Positions 37,161-45,539 of a stretch of 64,000 nucleotides of DNA are shown piece after piece (positions within the stretch are counted from its first letter, which is position 1; the number at the start of each line of letters is the position of its first letter). Location: the NCBI RefSeq assembly GCF_024721175.1, contig NZ_CP099402.1:558001-622000 (forward strand), read 5' to 3'. The position numbers and the translations under genes are program-made. Source of the stretch: Rhizobium sp. Pop5. GTDB taxonomy: Bacteria > Pseudomonadota > Alphaproteobacteria > Rhizobiales > Rhizobiaceae. Under the pieces are notes generated by a model. It was not told the DNA's origin. It was given only the letters and a program-made list of their open reading frames with translations, and made no database searches.

Positions 37161-37187
37161 ATAACATGATAAAATATGTCAAGTTTT
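37161..37187 (-). promoter_or_regulatory. Iron-responsive operator (RirA-type IRO) of the TonB receptor gene
   Basis: Read on the plus strand it is ataacatga-N9-tcaagtttt with the core TGA-N9-TCA at 37167-37181, 66-92 bases upstream of the receptor start. The two nine-base flanks are identical to those at 24834-24860 in front of the biosynthetic operon. The core matches the RirA iron-responsive operator. Confidence 0.72.
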
Positions 37188-37563
37188 AATGGGGCGCATA
37201 TATATTTGAAGCCACAGCGAAATCGTCGCCTTGACGACCGGAACCGACGGGCATCATTTTTCCTGATGGATTACGGCCTCCCCTAATGGCAAGCTGACGG
37301 TGAGGGGGACAGCAGAACTATTCACTATCTGCGGATGTCGGCATTGATCCGACGCAGTGAAAGTCAGCCTCCACCAGAATAGCTGCGCAGAATGTGGAAG
37401 GCCGTGGGACGGATGCAGCTGGTTGGATGGCGGAGAGTGTGTTGCCCATCTCGAAGCTGTTAGAGGGGTTGGAACCGCAGACATTAACTACTAGGGCGCC
37501 CTGAACAGTTTCGAACCGCTGATTCCGGGATTGGCTACACTGCAATAGCGTGAGTTATCCGAA
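37188..37563. other. Intergenic region without a recognisable gene
   Basis: This lies between the TonB receptor promoter and the end of the GntR gene. Frames are short. One plus-strand stretch around 37380-37495 has a coding-like composition (ESVLPISKLLEGLEPQTL) but no start, no match that I recognise, and no continuation. It may be a gene remnant. Confidence 0.4.
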
Positions 37564-38283
37564 TTAACCGATCGTTCGATTGCCGAGAACAAACTTGTAT
37601 CGCTCGGGCCGGATGAAGAATTCCGACCACTCGGCACAGGCCCCGTTATCGAAATACGAGGTTCGTTCGAGCACCAGTAAAACCGCATTTTCCGCAGCCG
37701 CGATCAGCGATGCTATCCGGGGCTCCGCAGCGCGTGCTCCGATCGCAATTTCGGCGGACGTAATGTCGGCACCGGCTTTATCCTTGAGGAGTGCATAAGT
37801 CGGCTCCTGTTCAGCAATGTCTCGGTCCATCTCCGACATGAGGGACGGCAGGAGGCTTCGGCCCAGGGCAATGGGCTCATTGCCCACCCTGTGTAGCCGC
37901 TCCAGAAGTGCGCATTTCGTTCCGAACGAGGGGATGAAAGCGGATGGTGTTTCAATGGTGGTCAGTTCGACGATCCGCATCGTGGCATCGAAACCCTGCA
38001 CTTTCAGCGACTCGTGAAAGCTGCGCAGGGTATCGATCTGATGACGGACCTGCTTGCCGGCCACGAAGGTGCCCTTGCCTTTCCTGCGCTCGATCAGCCC
38101 ATCCTTATCGAGCTGCTCGAGCGCGAGGCGGACGGTGACGCGGCTGACGTCGAAGCGCGCCATGATCTGCGATTCCGATGGCAGGCGCCCGGAGGGCTCG
38201 TATGTTCCTTCGGCGATCTCGCGCCGAAGGCGATCGGCGATCTGGAGGTACATCGCCACCGGATTGTTGCGTATCAGGCTCAT
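37564..38283 (-). CDS. GntR/HutC-family transcriptional regulator
   Basis: A 239-residue regulator. The N-terminal winged helix has SQIMARFDVSRVTVRLALEQLDKDGLIERRKGKGTFV, and the C-terminal UTRA effector domain contains FHESLKVQGFDATMRIVEL and LERTSYFDNGACAEWSEFFIRPERYKF. HutC-type regulators usually respond to a small metabolite such as a sugar phosphate or amino acid. It lies upstream of the receptor gene on the same strand, but a 468-base gap separates them. A tandem 10-bp repeat sits about 100 bases before its start. Confidence 0.9.
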   Translation of the reverse strand: MSLIRNNPVAMYLQIADRLRREIAEGTYEPSGRLPSESQIMARFDVSRVTVRLALEQLDKDGLIERRKGKGTFVAGKQVRHQIDTLRSFHESLKVQGFDATMRIVELTTIETPSAFIPSFGTKCALLERLHRVGNEPIALGRSLLPSLMSEMDRDIAEQEPTYALLKDKAGADITSAEIAIGARAAEPRIASLIAAAENAVLLVLERTSYFDNGACAEWSEFFIRPERYKFVLGNRTIG

Positions 38284-38658
38284 CTATTTTCCATCGGGGT
38301 TAAAACGACCACGGACTCTGGCAGCTTTGGAATAGCGTTCTCCTTTGCTGCCGGACAGGGAAAGGCTCCACGTTGATAGCCTGTATTATAATGTATTATA
38401 AACTGGGGCAATTCCGCCGCAGCGAATTTACGCCAGCTTTATGCAGCGTACTCCCGCACCGCGCTTTTTCTGGATACGCGACGCTTCGGCTGAGGTATCA
38501 AGCCCCTACAGTACGCTCAAGCGCGGCAGATGCCCCGCCCATCACCTCCCGCGCACCACGCTCGACGACCTTTTTCGGGGTCATCTCAGAACGAACTTTC
38601 CACCTGCATCATCCGGCAAATCGGTATAAGCCATCCCTCGAACACCTCAGGAGATAAC
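38284..38658. other. Intergenic region with a tandem repeat
   Basis: About 375 bases lie between the divergent GntR gene and a small plus-strand gene. The only notable element is the tandem 10-bp repeat at 38382-38401. A 62-codon frame at 38441-38629 has no ribosome site and unlikely composition. Confidence 0.45.
38382..38401. promoter_or_regulatory. Tandem 10-bp A/T-rich repeat, possible GntR operator
   Basis: The sequence tgtattataa occurs twice in direct tandem (38382-38391 and 38392-38401), giving an imperfect palindrome TTATAATGTATTATAA. It lies about 100 bases upstream of the GntR gene. It may be an operator or an extended promoter with -10-like hexamers on both strands. Confidence 0.4.
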
Positions 38659-38865
38659 ATGGAAACCGTGGAGATCAGCAACCGTAGCGACTTCGCCGTA
38701 TGGGCAATCGAGCGGGCACGGGAAATCGTAACGTCCGAGGGAGCCGCTTTTGCGATGGCCGCCCGCGATATGGACGAGGAGGCGCTGGCGAACACCGCAG
38801 CCGCGCTCGGCAAGGCCATCAGCGGTGCAATGCTGGAAGTGTTTGACGGCCTGGTCGAAGAGTAG
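38659..38865 (+). CDS. Small hypothetical protein
   Basis: A 68-residue acidic, Ala-rich, helical protein preceded by a good AGGAGA ribosome site. There is no signal peptide or membrane helix. The sequence ALANTAAALGKAISGAMLEVFDGLVEE suggests two amphipathic helices. I do not recognise the family. It is divergent from the GntR gene and convergent with the AraC gene. Confidence 0.5.
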   Translation: METVEISNRSDFAVWAIERAREIVTSEGAAFAMAARDMDEEALANTAAALGKAISGAMLEVFDGLVEE

Positions 38866-39009
38866 CGCTTACCGGCAAAGCGACAAGCGGACCACTGACC
38901 AATATTTTGATATAAATTCTGGTCAGTGCGGTTCCGGCCTACCGTCCTTCTCCTTCCGTTTCAAACTGTCATAAACTTGCAGTATTTCTGACAGGAGAAA
39001 TGCCATCGG

Positions 39010-39927
39010 CTAGGGCCCCTGCTCTCCGCTTTGAGGCAATGTCGGCTCGCCACCCTGCTGCGATTGCAAATGACGCCGGCGCCAGGCGGCGGGCGCTTCG
39101 CCGCAGCGTTTGCGGAAGAAGCGGGAGAAATAGGCTGGATCCTCGAAGCCGATTTCGCCCGCGATGTCTTCCACCGATCGGACCGTGAACATCAGGAGGC
39201 GCTTGGCTCCCAGCAGCCGCCGCTCCAGCAGTAGCTCCTTAACCGATAGACCGAAGACTTCGCGGGCCGCCTTGTCGAGAAGATGCGGCGTCGTTGCGAG
39301 CAAGTTCACATAGGCGCCGACCGGCCAATCCTTCCGATAGTGAAGGTCGATGGCTCGTCGCAGCGCGAAGCCGAGCGAGACGGTGGCCGAAGTTGACGGC
39401 AATGCCATGCGCCCGCCAATTCGGCCCATCAGCGACAGCACGACGGAGATCAAGCCGGACAGCACCAGTTCGTTTTCCGTGCCCCGATCGCGATAATCCT
39501 CGGCGATCATGTCGAGGAGTGTCCCGAGCTTCGACCATACCGGGTCCGACGGCTGGCCGGTCAGGAAGGTCGGCACATCGAGATCGAGCGCGACCTGTGG
39601 GGCGATTGCTTTGAGCATGTCGTCGGAGACTGACACGACAACCGCGTCCGACCGTTCGTCGACATCGAATCCATGCACCACGTTGCTCGGGACGAAACTC
39701 ACGGCGGGAGCGGAAAAATTCCAAGTCTCGTCTTCAATCCGATATGTTCCGCCACCTTTGAGCCAGTAGGTGACCTGCCCCATCAGCGGATGTTTATGCG
39801 GTGAAACATGACCGAAATGCAGGCTTTTTCGATCCATAATAGTCTCGACATGCATGAATCCCACATCGAGCGAGCGGCTCGGCTCGCCATAGACGAAAAA
39901 ATTCGGAACATCGCTTCGTGTCGCCAT
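39010..39927 (-). CDS. hpaA: AraC-family regulator, probable activator of hpaBC
   Basis: A 305-residue AraC-type regulator. The N-terminal cupin-like domain (SPHKHPLMGQVTYWLKGGGTYRIEDETWNF, VVHGFDVD) binds an effector; the C-terminal double helix-turn-helix has SVKELLLERRLLGAKRLLMFTVRSVEDIAGEIGFEDPAYFSRFFRKRCGEAP. It is divergent from hpaB with a 95-base gap, the same arrangement as HpaA, the 4-hydroxyphenylacetate-responsive activator of enteric bacteria, and PobR-type regulators. The effector is inferred. Confidence 0.8.
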   Translation of the reverse strand: MATRSDVPNFFVYGEPSRSLDVGFMHVETIMDRKSLHFGHVSPHKHPLMGQVTYWLKGGGTYRIEDETWNFSAPAVSFVPSNVVHGFDVDERSDAVVVSVSDDMLKAIAPQVALDLDVPTFLTGQPSDPVWSKLGTLLDMIAEDYRDRGTENELVLSGLISVVLSLMGRIGGRMALPSTSATVSLGFALRRAIDLHYRKDWPVGAYVNLLATTPHLLDKAAREVFGLSVKELLLERRLLGAKRLLMFTVRSVEDIAGEIGFEDPAYFSRFFRKRCGEAPAAWRRRHLQSQQGGEPTLPQSGEQGP

Positions 39928-40022
39928 ACCGTGAAAAGTACCAGCGAATTCCCTTCTTTGTCCATGGTTTGTCCGCCGCTCCCGATTTAGCTTCTGTCAA
40001 TATTCCAAGGGAGGAACCTGAC

Positions 40023-41585
40023 ATGCGAGCCGAAGACCACCGCAGCGACAAGACCCGTCCTTTCACCGGCGCCGAATATCTCGCAAGCCTGCGCGATGGG
40101 CGCGAGGTTTACATCAATGGCGAACGCATCGCCGATGTGACCACGCATCCGGCCATGCGCAATTCCGCGCGCTCGATCGCACGGATGTATGATGCGCTGC
40201 ACGACAGCAAGACCAAGGACCGGCTGACATCGCCGACCGATACCGGCAATGGCGGCTATACCCACAAATATTTCCGGGTCGCCAAGTCGTCCGCCGAACT
40301 TGTTGCCCAACAGGGCGCCATCGCCGACTGGGCCCGCATGTCCTACGGCTGGATGGGCCGAACCGCCGATTACAAGGCCGCGCTGATGAACACGCTCGGC
40401 GCCAATGCCGACTGGTACGGGCCGTTCAAGGAGAATGCGCTTTCCTGGCACAAACGCTCGCAGGAAGCCGCGTTGTTCATGAACCATGCGATCGTCAACC
40501 CGCCGATCGATCGCCATAAGCCTGCCGACGCCGTCAAGGACGTCTTCGTCCACATCACCAAGGAAACCGATGCCGGTATCTACGTTTCCGGCGCCAAAGT
40601 TGTGGCGACTTCGTCGGCGCTCACTCACTATAACTTCCTCGCCCAAAGCTCGGCGACGGTGACGGAAGACCCCTCATTGTCGGTGATGTTCATCGTGCCG
40701 ATGAATGCGCCCGGCATCAAGATGTTCTGCCGCGTTTCCTACGAACAGACCGCCAATACCGTCGGTCAGCCTTTCGACTATCCCTTGTCCTCGCGCTTCG
40801 ACGAAAACGATGCCATCCTGGTGCTCGACAACGTCTTCGTTCCCTGGGAGGACGTGCTGGTCCTGCGCGATGCCGCCAAGATCCTGTCGTTCCATCCGGC
40901 CTCCGGCTTCATGCACGGCTATTGCTTCCAGGGCTGCACCCGCTTTGCCGTCAAGCTCGACTTCATCGCCGGCCTGCTCGCCAAGGCGCTGCGCGCCACC
41001 GGCGGCGACGCCTTCCGCGGCAATCAGGCGGCACTCGGCGAGGTCATTGCGCTGCGCCACATGTTCTGGTCTTTCTCCAATGCCATGGCCTACAATCCGC
41101 AGCCGTGGGCGAACGGCGCGGTGCTGCCGAACATGGAGGCAGCGCTCTCCTACCGCACCTTCATGTCGGAAGCCTATCCGCGCGTCATCGAGACGGTGCG
41201 CAAGGTCGTTGCCTCCGGGCTGATCTATCTTCCCTCCTCGGCGAAGGACTTCGGCAATCCCGAGATCGACCGCTATCTCGCGCAATATGTGCGCGGCTCC
41301 AACGACATGGGCCACATCGAGCGCATCAAGATCATGAAGCTGCTGTGGGATGCCACCGGCACAGAATTCGGCGGGCGCCATGCGCTCTACGAACTCAATT
41401 ATGCCGGCGCGCCCGAGGAAGTCCGGCTGCAGGTGCTGAAGGGTGCCGAGCGTGGCGGGCGTCTGAAGGAGATGGAGGCGCTCGTCGACCAGTGCATGAG
41501 CGACTACGACGAAAACGGCTGGACCGGCGACACCTGGCTGGCGCCGCTCGACGGGGCATCCGCCATCCGCAACGCGGCCGAGTGA
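40023..41585 (+). CDS. hpaB: 4-hydroxyphenylacetate 3-monooxygenase, oxygenase component
   Basis: A 520-residue FADH2-dependent monooxygenase that hydroxylates 4-hydroxyphenylacetate to 3,4-dihydroxyphenylacetate (homoprotocatechuate). The N-terminal TGAEYLASLRDGREVYINGERI, the active-site segment AIVNPPIDRHKP, and the flavin region CRVSYEQTANTVGQPFDYPLSSRFDENDAILVLDNVFVPWEDVL are typical of HpaB. ATG 40023 follows GGGAGGAA. It is followed after ten bases by its reductase gene, hpaC. Relatives accept other para-substituted phenols, so tyramine-like substrates are possible. Confidence 0.93.
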   Translation: MRAEDHRSDKTRPFTGAEYLASLRDGREVYINGERIADVTTHPAMRNSARSIARMYDALHDSKTKDRLTSPTDTGNGGYTHKYFRVAKSSAELVAQQGAIADWARMSYGWMGRTADYKAALMNTLGANADWYGPFKENALSWHKRSQEAALFMNHAIVNPPIDRHKPADAVKDVFVHITKETDAGIYVSGAKVVATSSALTHYNFLAQSSATVTEDPSLSVMFIVPMNAPGIKMFCRVSYEQTANTVGQPFDYPLSSRFDENDAILVLDNVFVPWEDVLVLRDAAKILSFHPASGFMHGYCFQGCTRFAVKLDFIAGLLAKALRATGGDAFRGNQAALGEVIALRHMFWSFSNAMAYNPQPWANGAVLPNMEAALSYRTFMSEAYPRVIETVRKVVASGLIYLPSSAKDFGNPEIDRYLAQYVRGSNDMGHIERIKIMKLLWDATGTEFGGRHALYELNYAGAPEEVRLQVLKGAERGGRLKEMEALVDQCMSDYDENGWTGDTWLAPLDGASAIRNAAE

Positions 41586-41595
41586 GGGTGCGGCC

Positions 41596-42108
41596 ATGGA
41601 GGAGCAAGTCTCGAAAACCGAGTTCCGCAACGCGATGGCAAGGGTCTGCGCCCCTGTTAACGTCATCACCACCAACGGGCCCGCCGGGCGCGGCGGGTTC
41701 ACCGCCACCGCCATGTGCAGCGTCACGGACGAACCGCCGACCCTGCTCGTCTGCATGAACAGCCGCTCGGCCCAGACGGATCTGTTCTTCGAAAACCGCC
41801 GCTTCTGCGTCAACGTGCTGACGCAGGAACACAAGGATCTGGCGGGGTACTTCGCCGGCCAGCGGGCTGATATGGACGAGCGTTACGCCGCCGCCGAATG
41901 GATCACGTTCCGCTCCGGCAGCCATGCGCTCAGCGATGCGATCGTCTCCTTCGATTGCCGACTGACAGAGGCTCGCCTGGTCGGCACGCACAATATCATC
42001 ATCGGCGAGGTCATCGATATAAGAAGCCGCAAAGACGGGCACGCGCTGCTCTACTTCGATCGCAACTATGTGCATGTGCCGACGCAGGCCGGCAGCTTCG
42101 GGGGATAG
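41596..42108 (+). CDS. hpaC: 4-hydroxyphenylacetate 3-monooxygenase, flavin reductase component
   Basis: A 170-residue flavin reductase of the HpaC/split-barrel family that supplies reduced FAD to HpaB. Signatures are FRNAMARVCAPVNVITT, GFTATAMCSVTDEPPTLLVCMN and FCVNVL; the NADH-binding GDxxA-like position and terminal LLYFDRNY are present. Together with hpaB it forms a two-gene operon that ends at the strong terminator at 42141-42180. Confidence 0.93.
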   Translation: MEEQVSKTEFRNAMARVCAPVNVITTNGPAGRGGFTATAMCSVTDEPPTLLVCMNSRSAQTDLFFENRRFCVNVLTQEHKDLAGYFAGQRADMDERYAAAEWITFRSGSHALSDAIVSFDCRLTEARLVGTHNIIIGEVIDIRSRKDGHALLYFDRNYVHVPTQAGSFGG

Positions 42109-42140
42109 GCGGCCATCCTCTCTTCGATACGGCGCAAAAT

Positions 42141-42180
42141 ACAATAAAGGATGCGGTCTTCGGACCGCATCCTTTATTGT
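42141..42180. terminator. Bidirectional terminator between hpaC and the aldehyde dehydrogenase gene
   Basis: A perfect 18-bp inverted repeat (42141-42158 with 42163-42180) encloses a TTCG tetraloop. The outer part of the stem is A/T-rich, so on either strand the transcript ends in several U residues. It lies between the convergent ends of hpaC and the minus-strand aldehyde dehydrogenase gene. Confidence 0.85.
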
Positions 42181-42228
42181 ATGGCCGGTAATGCCGATCT
42201 TCCCGTCAGCCCATCGGGAAATATTCCC

Positions 42229-43707
42229 TCAGAGCTGAATCCATGCCGTTTTCAGATCGACATATTTATCGAGCGCATGCAGCGATTTGTCGTGGCCGTT
42301 GCCTGATTGTTTGACGCCGCCGAGCGGCACGCTGTTGTCGGCGCCGCCATAGGTGTTGACGTGCACCACGCCGGCCTTGATGCCGCGAACCATGCGGTGG
42401 GCGCGCGAAAGGTTTGACGTCCAGACGGCGGAAGCCAGACCATATTCCGTGGCGTTGGCAATCTGCAGGGCTTCCGCCTCCGTCTCGAATGGAATGATCG
42501 ACAGGATCGGCCCGAAAACTTCCTCGCGGGCGAGTGTCATCGATGGCGTCACATTGAAGACCGCCGGGCGCATGTAATAGCCGCCCGTTTCCTCCAGGAT
42601 ACGGGTGCCGCCGGTGCGCAGCAAAGCGCCTTCCGATATCGCCCGGGTGACATGACCGAGGTTCTTCTGCAGTTGGATATCGCTTGAGATCGCGCCCGCT
42701 TCCGTAGAGAGCTGCATGGGGTCGCCGATGCTCAAGGACGCGGCGATGCGCGCAACGTTTTCGGAGAATTCCTCGTGGATCGACTTTTCCACGAGCAGGC
42801 GCGAACCGGCGACGCAGACCTGGCCGGAATTGCGGAAGATGCCGTAGGCCGAGATCCTGGCGGCCTGATCGAGATCCGGCGCATCGGCAAAGACGATGTT
42901 CGGAGATTTGCCGCCGAGTTCGAGATAGACGCGCTTGAGGTTGGAGCGCGCCGAATATTCCAACAGCCGGCGCCCGACCGGGCCGGAGCCGGTGAAGGCG
43001 AGCACATCGATATCCATATGCAGTCCCAGCGCCTCGCCGCTGACGGCGCCGCGCCCGGTGACGACGTTGAGCACGCCATCCGGCAATCCCGCTTCGGCGC
43101 AGAGTTCGGCGAGCCGCAGCAGCGTCAGCGACGCGCCCTCGGCCGGTTTCAGCACGACGGAATTGCCGGCTGCAAGTGCCGGCGCGATCTTCCAGGCGCC
43201 GATCATCATCGGGAAATTCCACGGCACGATGGCGGCGACGACGCCCACCGGCTCACGGTGAACGAGGCCGAGAATGTTGTCGGCCGTCGGCGCGATCTCG
43301 CCATAGACCTTGTCGATCGCCTCGGCATAGTAGCGGAAGGTGCCGGCGGCACTGCCCGGTTCGGCCTTCAGCGCCATGGAAATTTCGGTGCCGTTGTCGC
43401 GCACGCCGAGCACGGCAAGTTCGAGCGCGTTCTTCTCGATCAGTTCGGCGATCTTCAGCAGCACCTTCTTGCGCTCGGCTGGGGCCGCCCGCGACCAGCC
43501 GCCTTTTTCGAAGGCGCGCCGCGCCGCCCCGACCGCGTGGTCGACGTCTTCGGCGCCGGCATCGGCGATCGTCGTCAGCCTCGCCCCGTCGATCGGCGAA
43601 ATCACATCCATCACCGCGCCGCTGACGGCCGGGCGCCAGGCGCCGTCGATGAACAGCGATTGGGAGGAAACGGACAATGTCCGGAGCTGGTCGATCTTGT
43701 CCTGCAT
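42229..43707 (-). CDS. Aldehyde dehydrogenase (NAD(P)-dependent)
   Basis: A 492-residue aldehyde dehydrogenase. Key motifs are VPWNFPM, the catalytic Glu in YLELGGKSPN, and the catalytic Cys in RNSGQVCVAGSRLLVE. It resembles the PuuC / gamma-glutamylaminobutyraldehyde and betaine-aldehyde group. It is co-transcribed with the APC permease gene (58 bases upstream). In this setting it could oxidise 4-hydroxyphenylacetaldehyde made from an aromatic amine to 4-hydroxyphenylacetate, the substrate of HpaBC (inference); an amine-derived aliphatic aldehyde is the alternative. Confidence 0.85.
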   Translation of the reverse strand: MQDKIDQLRTLSVSSQSLFIDGAWRPAVSGAVMDVISPIDGARLTTIADAGAEDVDHAVGAARRAFEKGGWSRAAPAERKKVLLKIAELIEKNALELAVLGVRDNGTEISMALKAEPGSAAGTFRYYAEAIDKVYGEIAPTADNILGLVHREPVGVVAAIVPWNFPMMIGAWKIAPALAAGNSVVLKPAEGASLTLLRLAELCAEAGLPDGVLNVVTGRGAVSGEALGLHMDIDVLAFTGSGPVGRRLLEYSARSNLKRVYLELGGKSPNIVFADAPDLDQAARISAYGIFRNSGQVCVAGSRLLVEKSIHEEFSENVARIAASLSIGDPMQLSTEAGAISSDIQLQKNLGHVTRAISEGALLRTGGTRILEETGGYYMRPAVFNVTPSMTLAREEVFGPILSIIPFETEAEALQIANATEYGLASAVWTSNLSRAHRMVRGIKAGVVHVNTYGGADNSVPLGGVKQSGNGHDKSLHALDKYVDLKTAWIQL

Positions 43708-43765
43708 CTCATGCTCTCACGAAAAAGGGTGGCGGATATGATCCGCCACCGTTGATGGGAACCGC

Positions 43766-45217
43766 TCAGACTTCTTGGCCGGCGCCTAGCCGGGCGAAGC
43801 CGATGGCATCGGCCGCCTTCAGGCGCGCTGCGGCCAGCAATCCGACGACCCCGGCGATCAGCACGAGACTTGGCAGAAACACGGCGAGCACGCCATTTGC
43901 GCCGGCGATCGCGCCGAAGTTTGCCGAGATATAATAGACGAGCGCCAGAAGGATCAGGCCGGTGACGACGGGCAGCACCTTGATCACAAGCACGTTGTGT
44001 TCGAGTTCCGGATTGCGGCTGAAGAAGACCACGATCGAGAAGGCAGTAAACGCCATCAGCAGGATAATGGCCAACGTGGCGACATTCGTAAGCCAGGAGA
44101 AGAGTGCCAGCACCGGATCCTGACCCGTCGCCGCAAACAGCGCGACAACGAGCACGGCAATGATAGTCTGGATGATCGACCCTACATGCGGGCTCTGGAA
44201 GACAGGGTGCGTGACGCCGACCGACTTCGGCAACAGACCCTCGCGACCCGCAACATACATGTAGCGTGCCACGCCATTATGGAATGCGAGGACGCCGGCA
44301 AAGAGGCTGGTGATGAAAAGAAGGCTCATCACCACGGTGATCCAGTGGCCGACATAACGCTCGGCGAGGCCGAAGAGGAAGGTCGTGGGATCGGCGAGGC
44401 CCTGAAGTTCGGGCACCAGCTTGTCGACGCCGGCGCCGTTGACCATCAGCCAGGAGGTCAGCATGTAGAACAGCCCGATGATCAATACCGAGATATAAGT
44501 GGCGCGCGGCACTGTCTTTTCCGGTTCGCGGGCTTCTTCGCTGTAGATCGTCGTCGCTTCGAAGCCGATGAAGGCGGCAAAGCAGAAAAGGATGCCGATG
44601 GCCGGCGAACCGCTCAGGAAAGCGGTCGGCGTGAAGGGCGCAGCGGAAAGGCCGGCATCGCCGCCCTTGATGAGGATCGCGGCATCGATGATCAGCACCA
44701 CGAGATATTCGAGAATGACGAGCACCGTCAGTACCTTGGCGGAGAGATCGACGCGCCGGTAGCCGAAGACCGCGACGAAGGCGATGCCGACATAGGTCCA
44801 AACCCACCAGGGCAGAACCAGCCCGTAGCCGGCGAAGAAGCCGGATGTTGCCGCGCCGAACATGCCGAAGACTCCGATCTGCATGGCGTTATAGGCCAGG
44901 ATGGCGATCAGCGCCGCAGCGCCGCCCATCAGGCCGCCGAGCCCCTGCGCGGTATAGGCATAGAAGGCGCCGGCATTGCGGATGTGGCGCGCCATGGCGA
45001 CGTAGCCGACGGCAAACAGCAGAAGAATGCCGGTGACCAGCAGGAAGGTCAGCGGAATGCCCGGGCCGTTGCCGAGCATCATCGACAGCGGCACGCCGCC
45101 GGCGACCGCCGTCAGCGGGGCTGCGGCCGAAACCACCAGGAAGGTCACGGCGCCGACGCCGAGACTGTTCTTGCGCAGCTGATTCTCAGCCGGGCCTTGC
45201 GAATTTTGCGTATTCAT
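43766..45217 (-). CDS. APC-family amino acid/amine permease
   Basis: A 483-residue permease with about 12 membrane helices. The helix-1 sequence GAVTFLVVSAAAPLTAVAGGVPLSMMLGNGPGIPL and helix-6 FIGFEATTIYSEEAREPEKTVPRATYISV are typical of the APC superfamily of amino-acid and polyamine importers. It is placed divergently from the IclR regulator and in operon with an aldehyde dehydrogenase, so an amine that is oxidised to an aldehyde is the probable substrate. No MFS HpaX-type importer for 4-hydroxyphenylacetate was found in the window. Confidence 0.88.
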   Translation of the reverse strand: MNTQNSQGPAENQLRKNSLGVGAVTFLVVSAAAPLTAVAGGVPLSMMLGNGPGIPLTFLLVTGILLLFAVGYVAMARHIRNAGAFYAYTAQGLGGLMGGAAALIAILAYNAMQIGVFGMFGAATSGFFAGYGLVLPWWVWTYVGIAFVAVFGYRRVDLSAKVLTVLVILEYLVVLIIDAAILIKGGDAGLSAAPFTPTAFLSGSPAIGILFCFAAFIGFEATTIYSEEAREPEKTVPRATYISVLIIGLFYMLTSWLMVNGAGVDKLVPELQGLADPTTFLFGLAERYVGHWITVVMSLLFITSLFAGVLAFHNGVARYMYVAGREGLLPKSVGVTHPVFQSPHVGSIIQTIIAVLVVALFAATGQDPVLALFSWLTNVATLAIILLMAFTAFSIVVFFSRNPELEHNVLVIKVLPVVTGLILLALVYYISANFGAIAGANGVLAVFLPSLVLIAGVVGLLAAARLKAADAIGFARLGAGQEV

Positions 45218-45351
45218 CTGTCTTCGTTCCCCTTGCGTAAGAGTATCCGATCATCGCTGCGATTGCGCAGGCGACCTCCACCAGAACCGGACTGACGAGC
45301 GGGCGTTTTTGGCTTTTGTTGATTTTGCCGCCGTCAGCGCTTATGGTTCAT

Positions 45352-45374
45352 TATTTGAACCTCAGCTTCAAATA
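45352..45374. promoter_or_regulatory. Perfect inverted repeat, probable IclR operator
   Basis: TATTTGAA at 45352-45359 and TTCAAATA at 45367-45374 flank seven bases. It lies between the divergent APC permease and IclR genes, about 135 bases from the permease start. Symmetry and position suit an IclR-family dimer site. Confidence 0.55.
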
Positions 45375-45539
45375 TAGACTTGCAAACATTCGCTGCCTCT
45401 GTCAAGTTAATTCGCATGTTAAGTATCTTGGGTCGGCTGCCATCGTGCCGCGACACAGGGTTTGCGGGCTGATTTGACGGATGGCGTAAAGCCGGATGCG
45501 ACAAGCCGGGACATGAGCCCTACCCCAAGAGGAAGAACG

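Noticed and set aside
37380..37495. Possible transposase or gene remnant with coding-like composition
   Set aside because: No start, no inverted repeats or target duplication, and no family that I recognise.
43997..45295. A 432-codon plus-strand frame opposite the APC permease gene
   Set aside because: The permease on the other strand has clear membrane helices and family motifs; this frame is charged antisense sequence rich in Asp, His, Gln and Arg.
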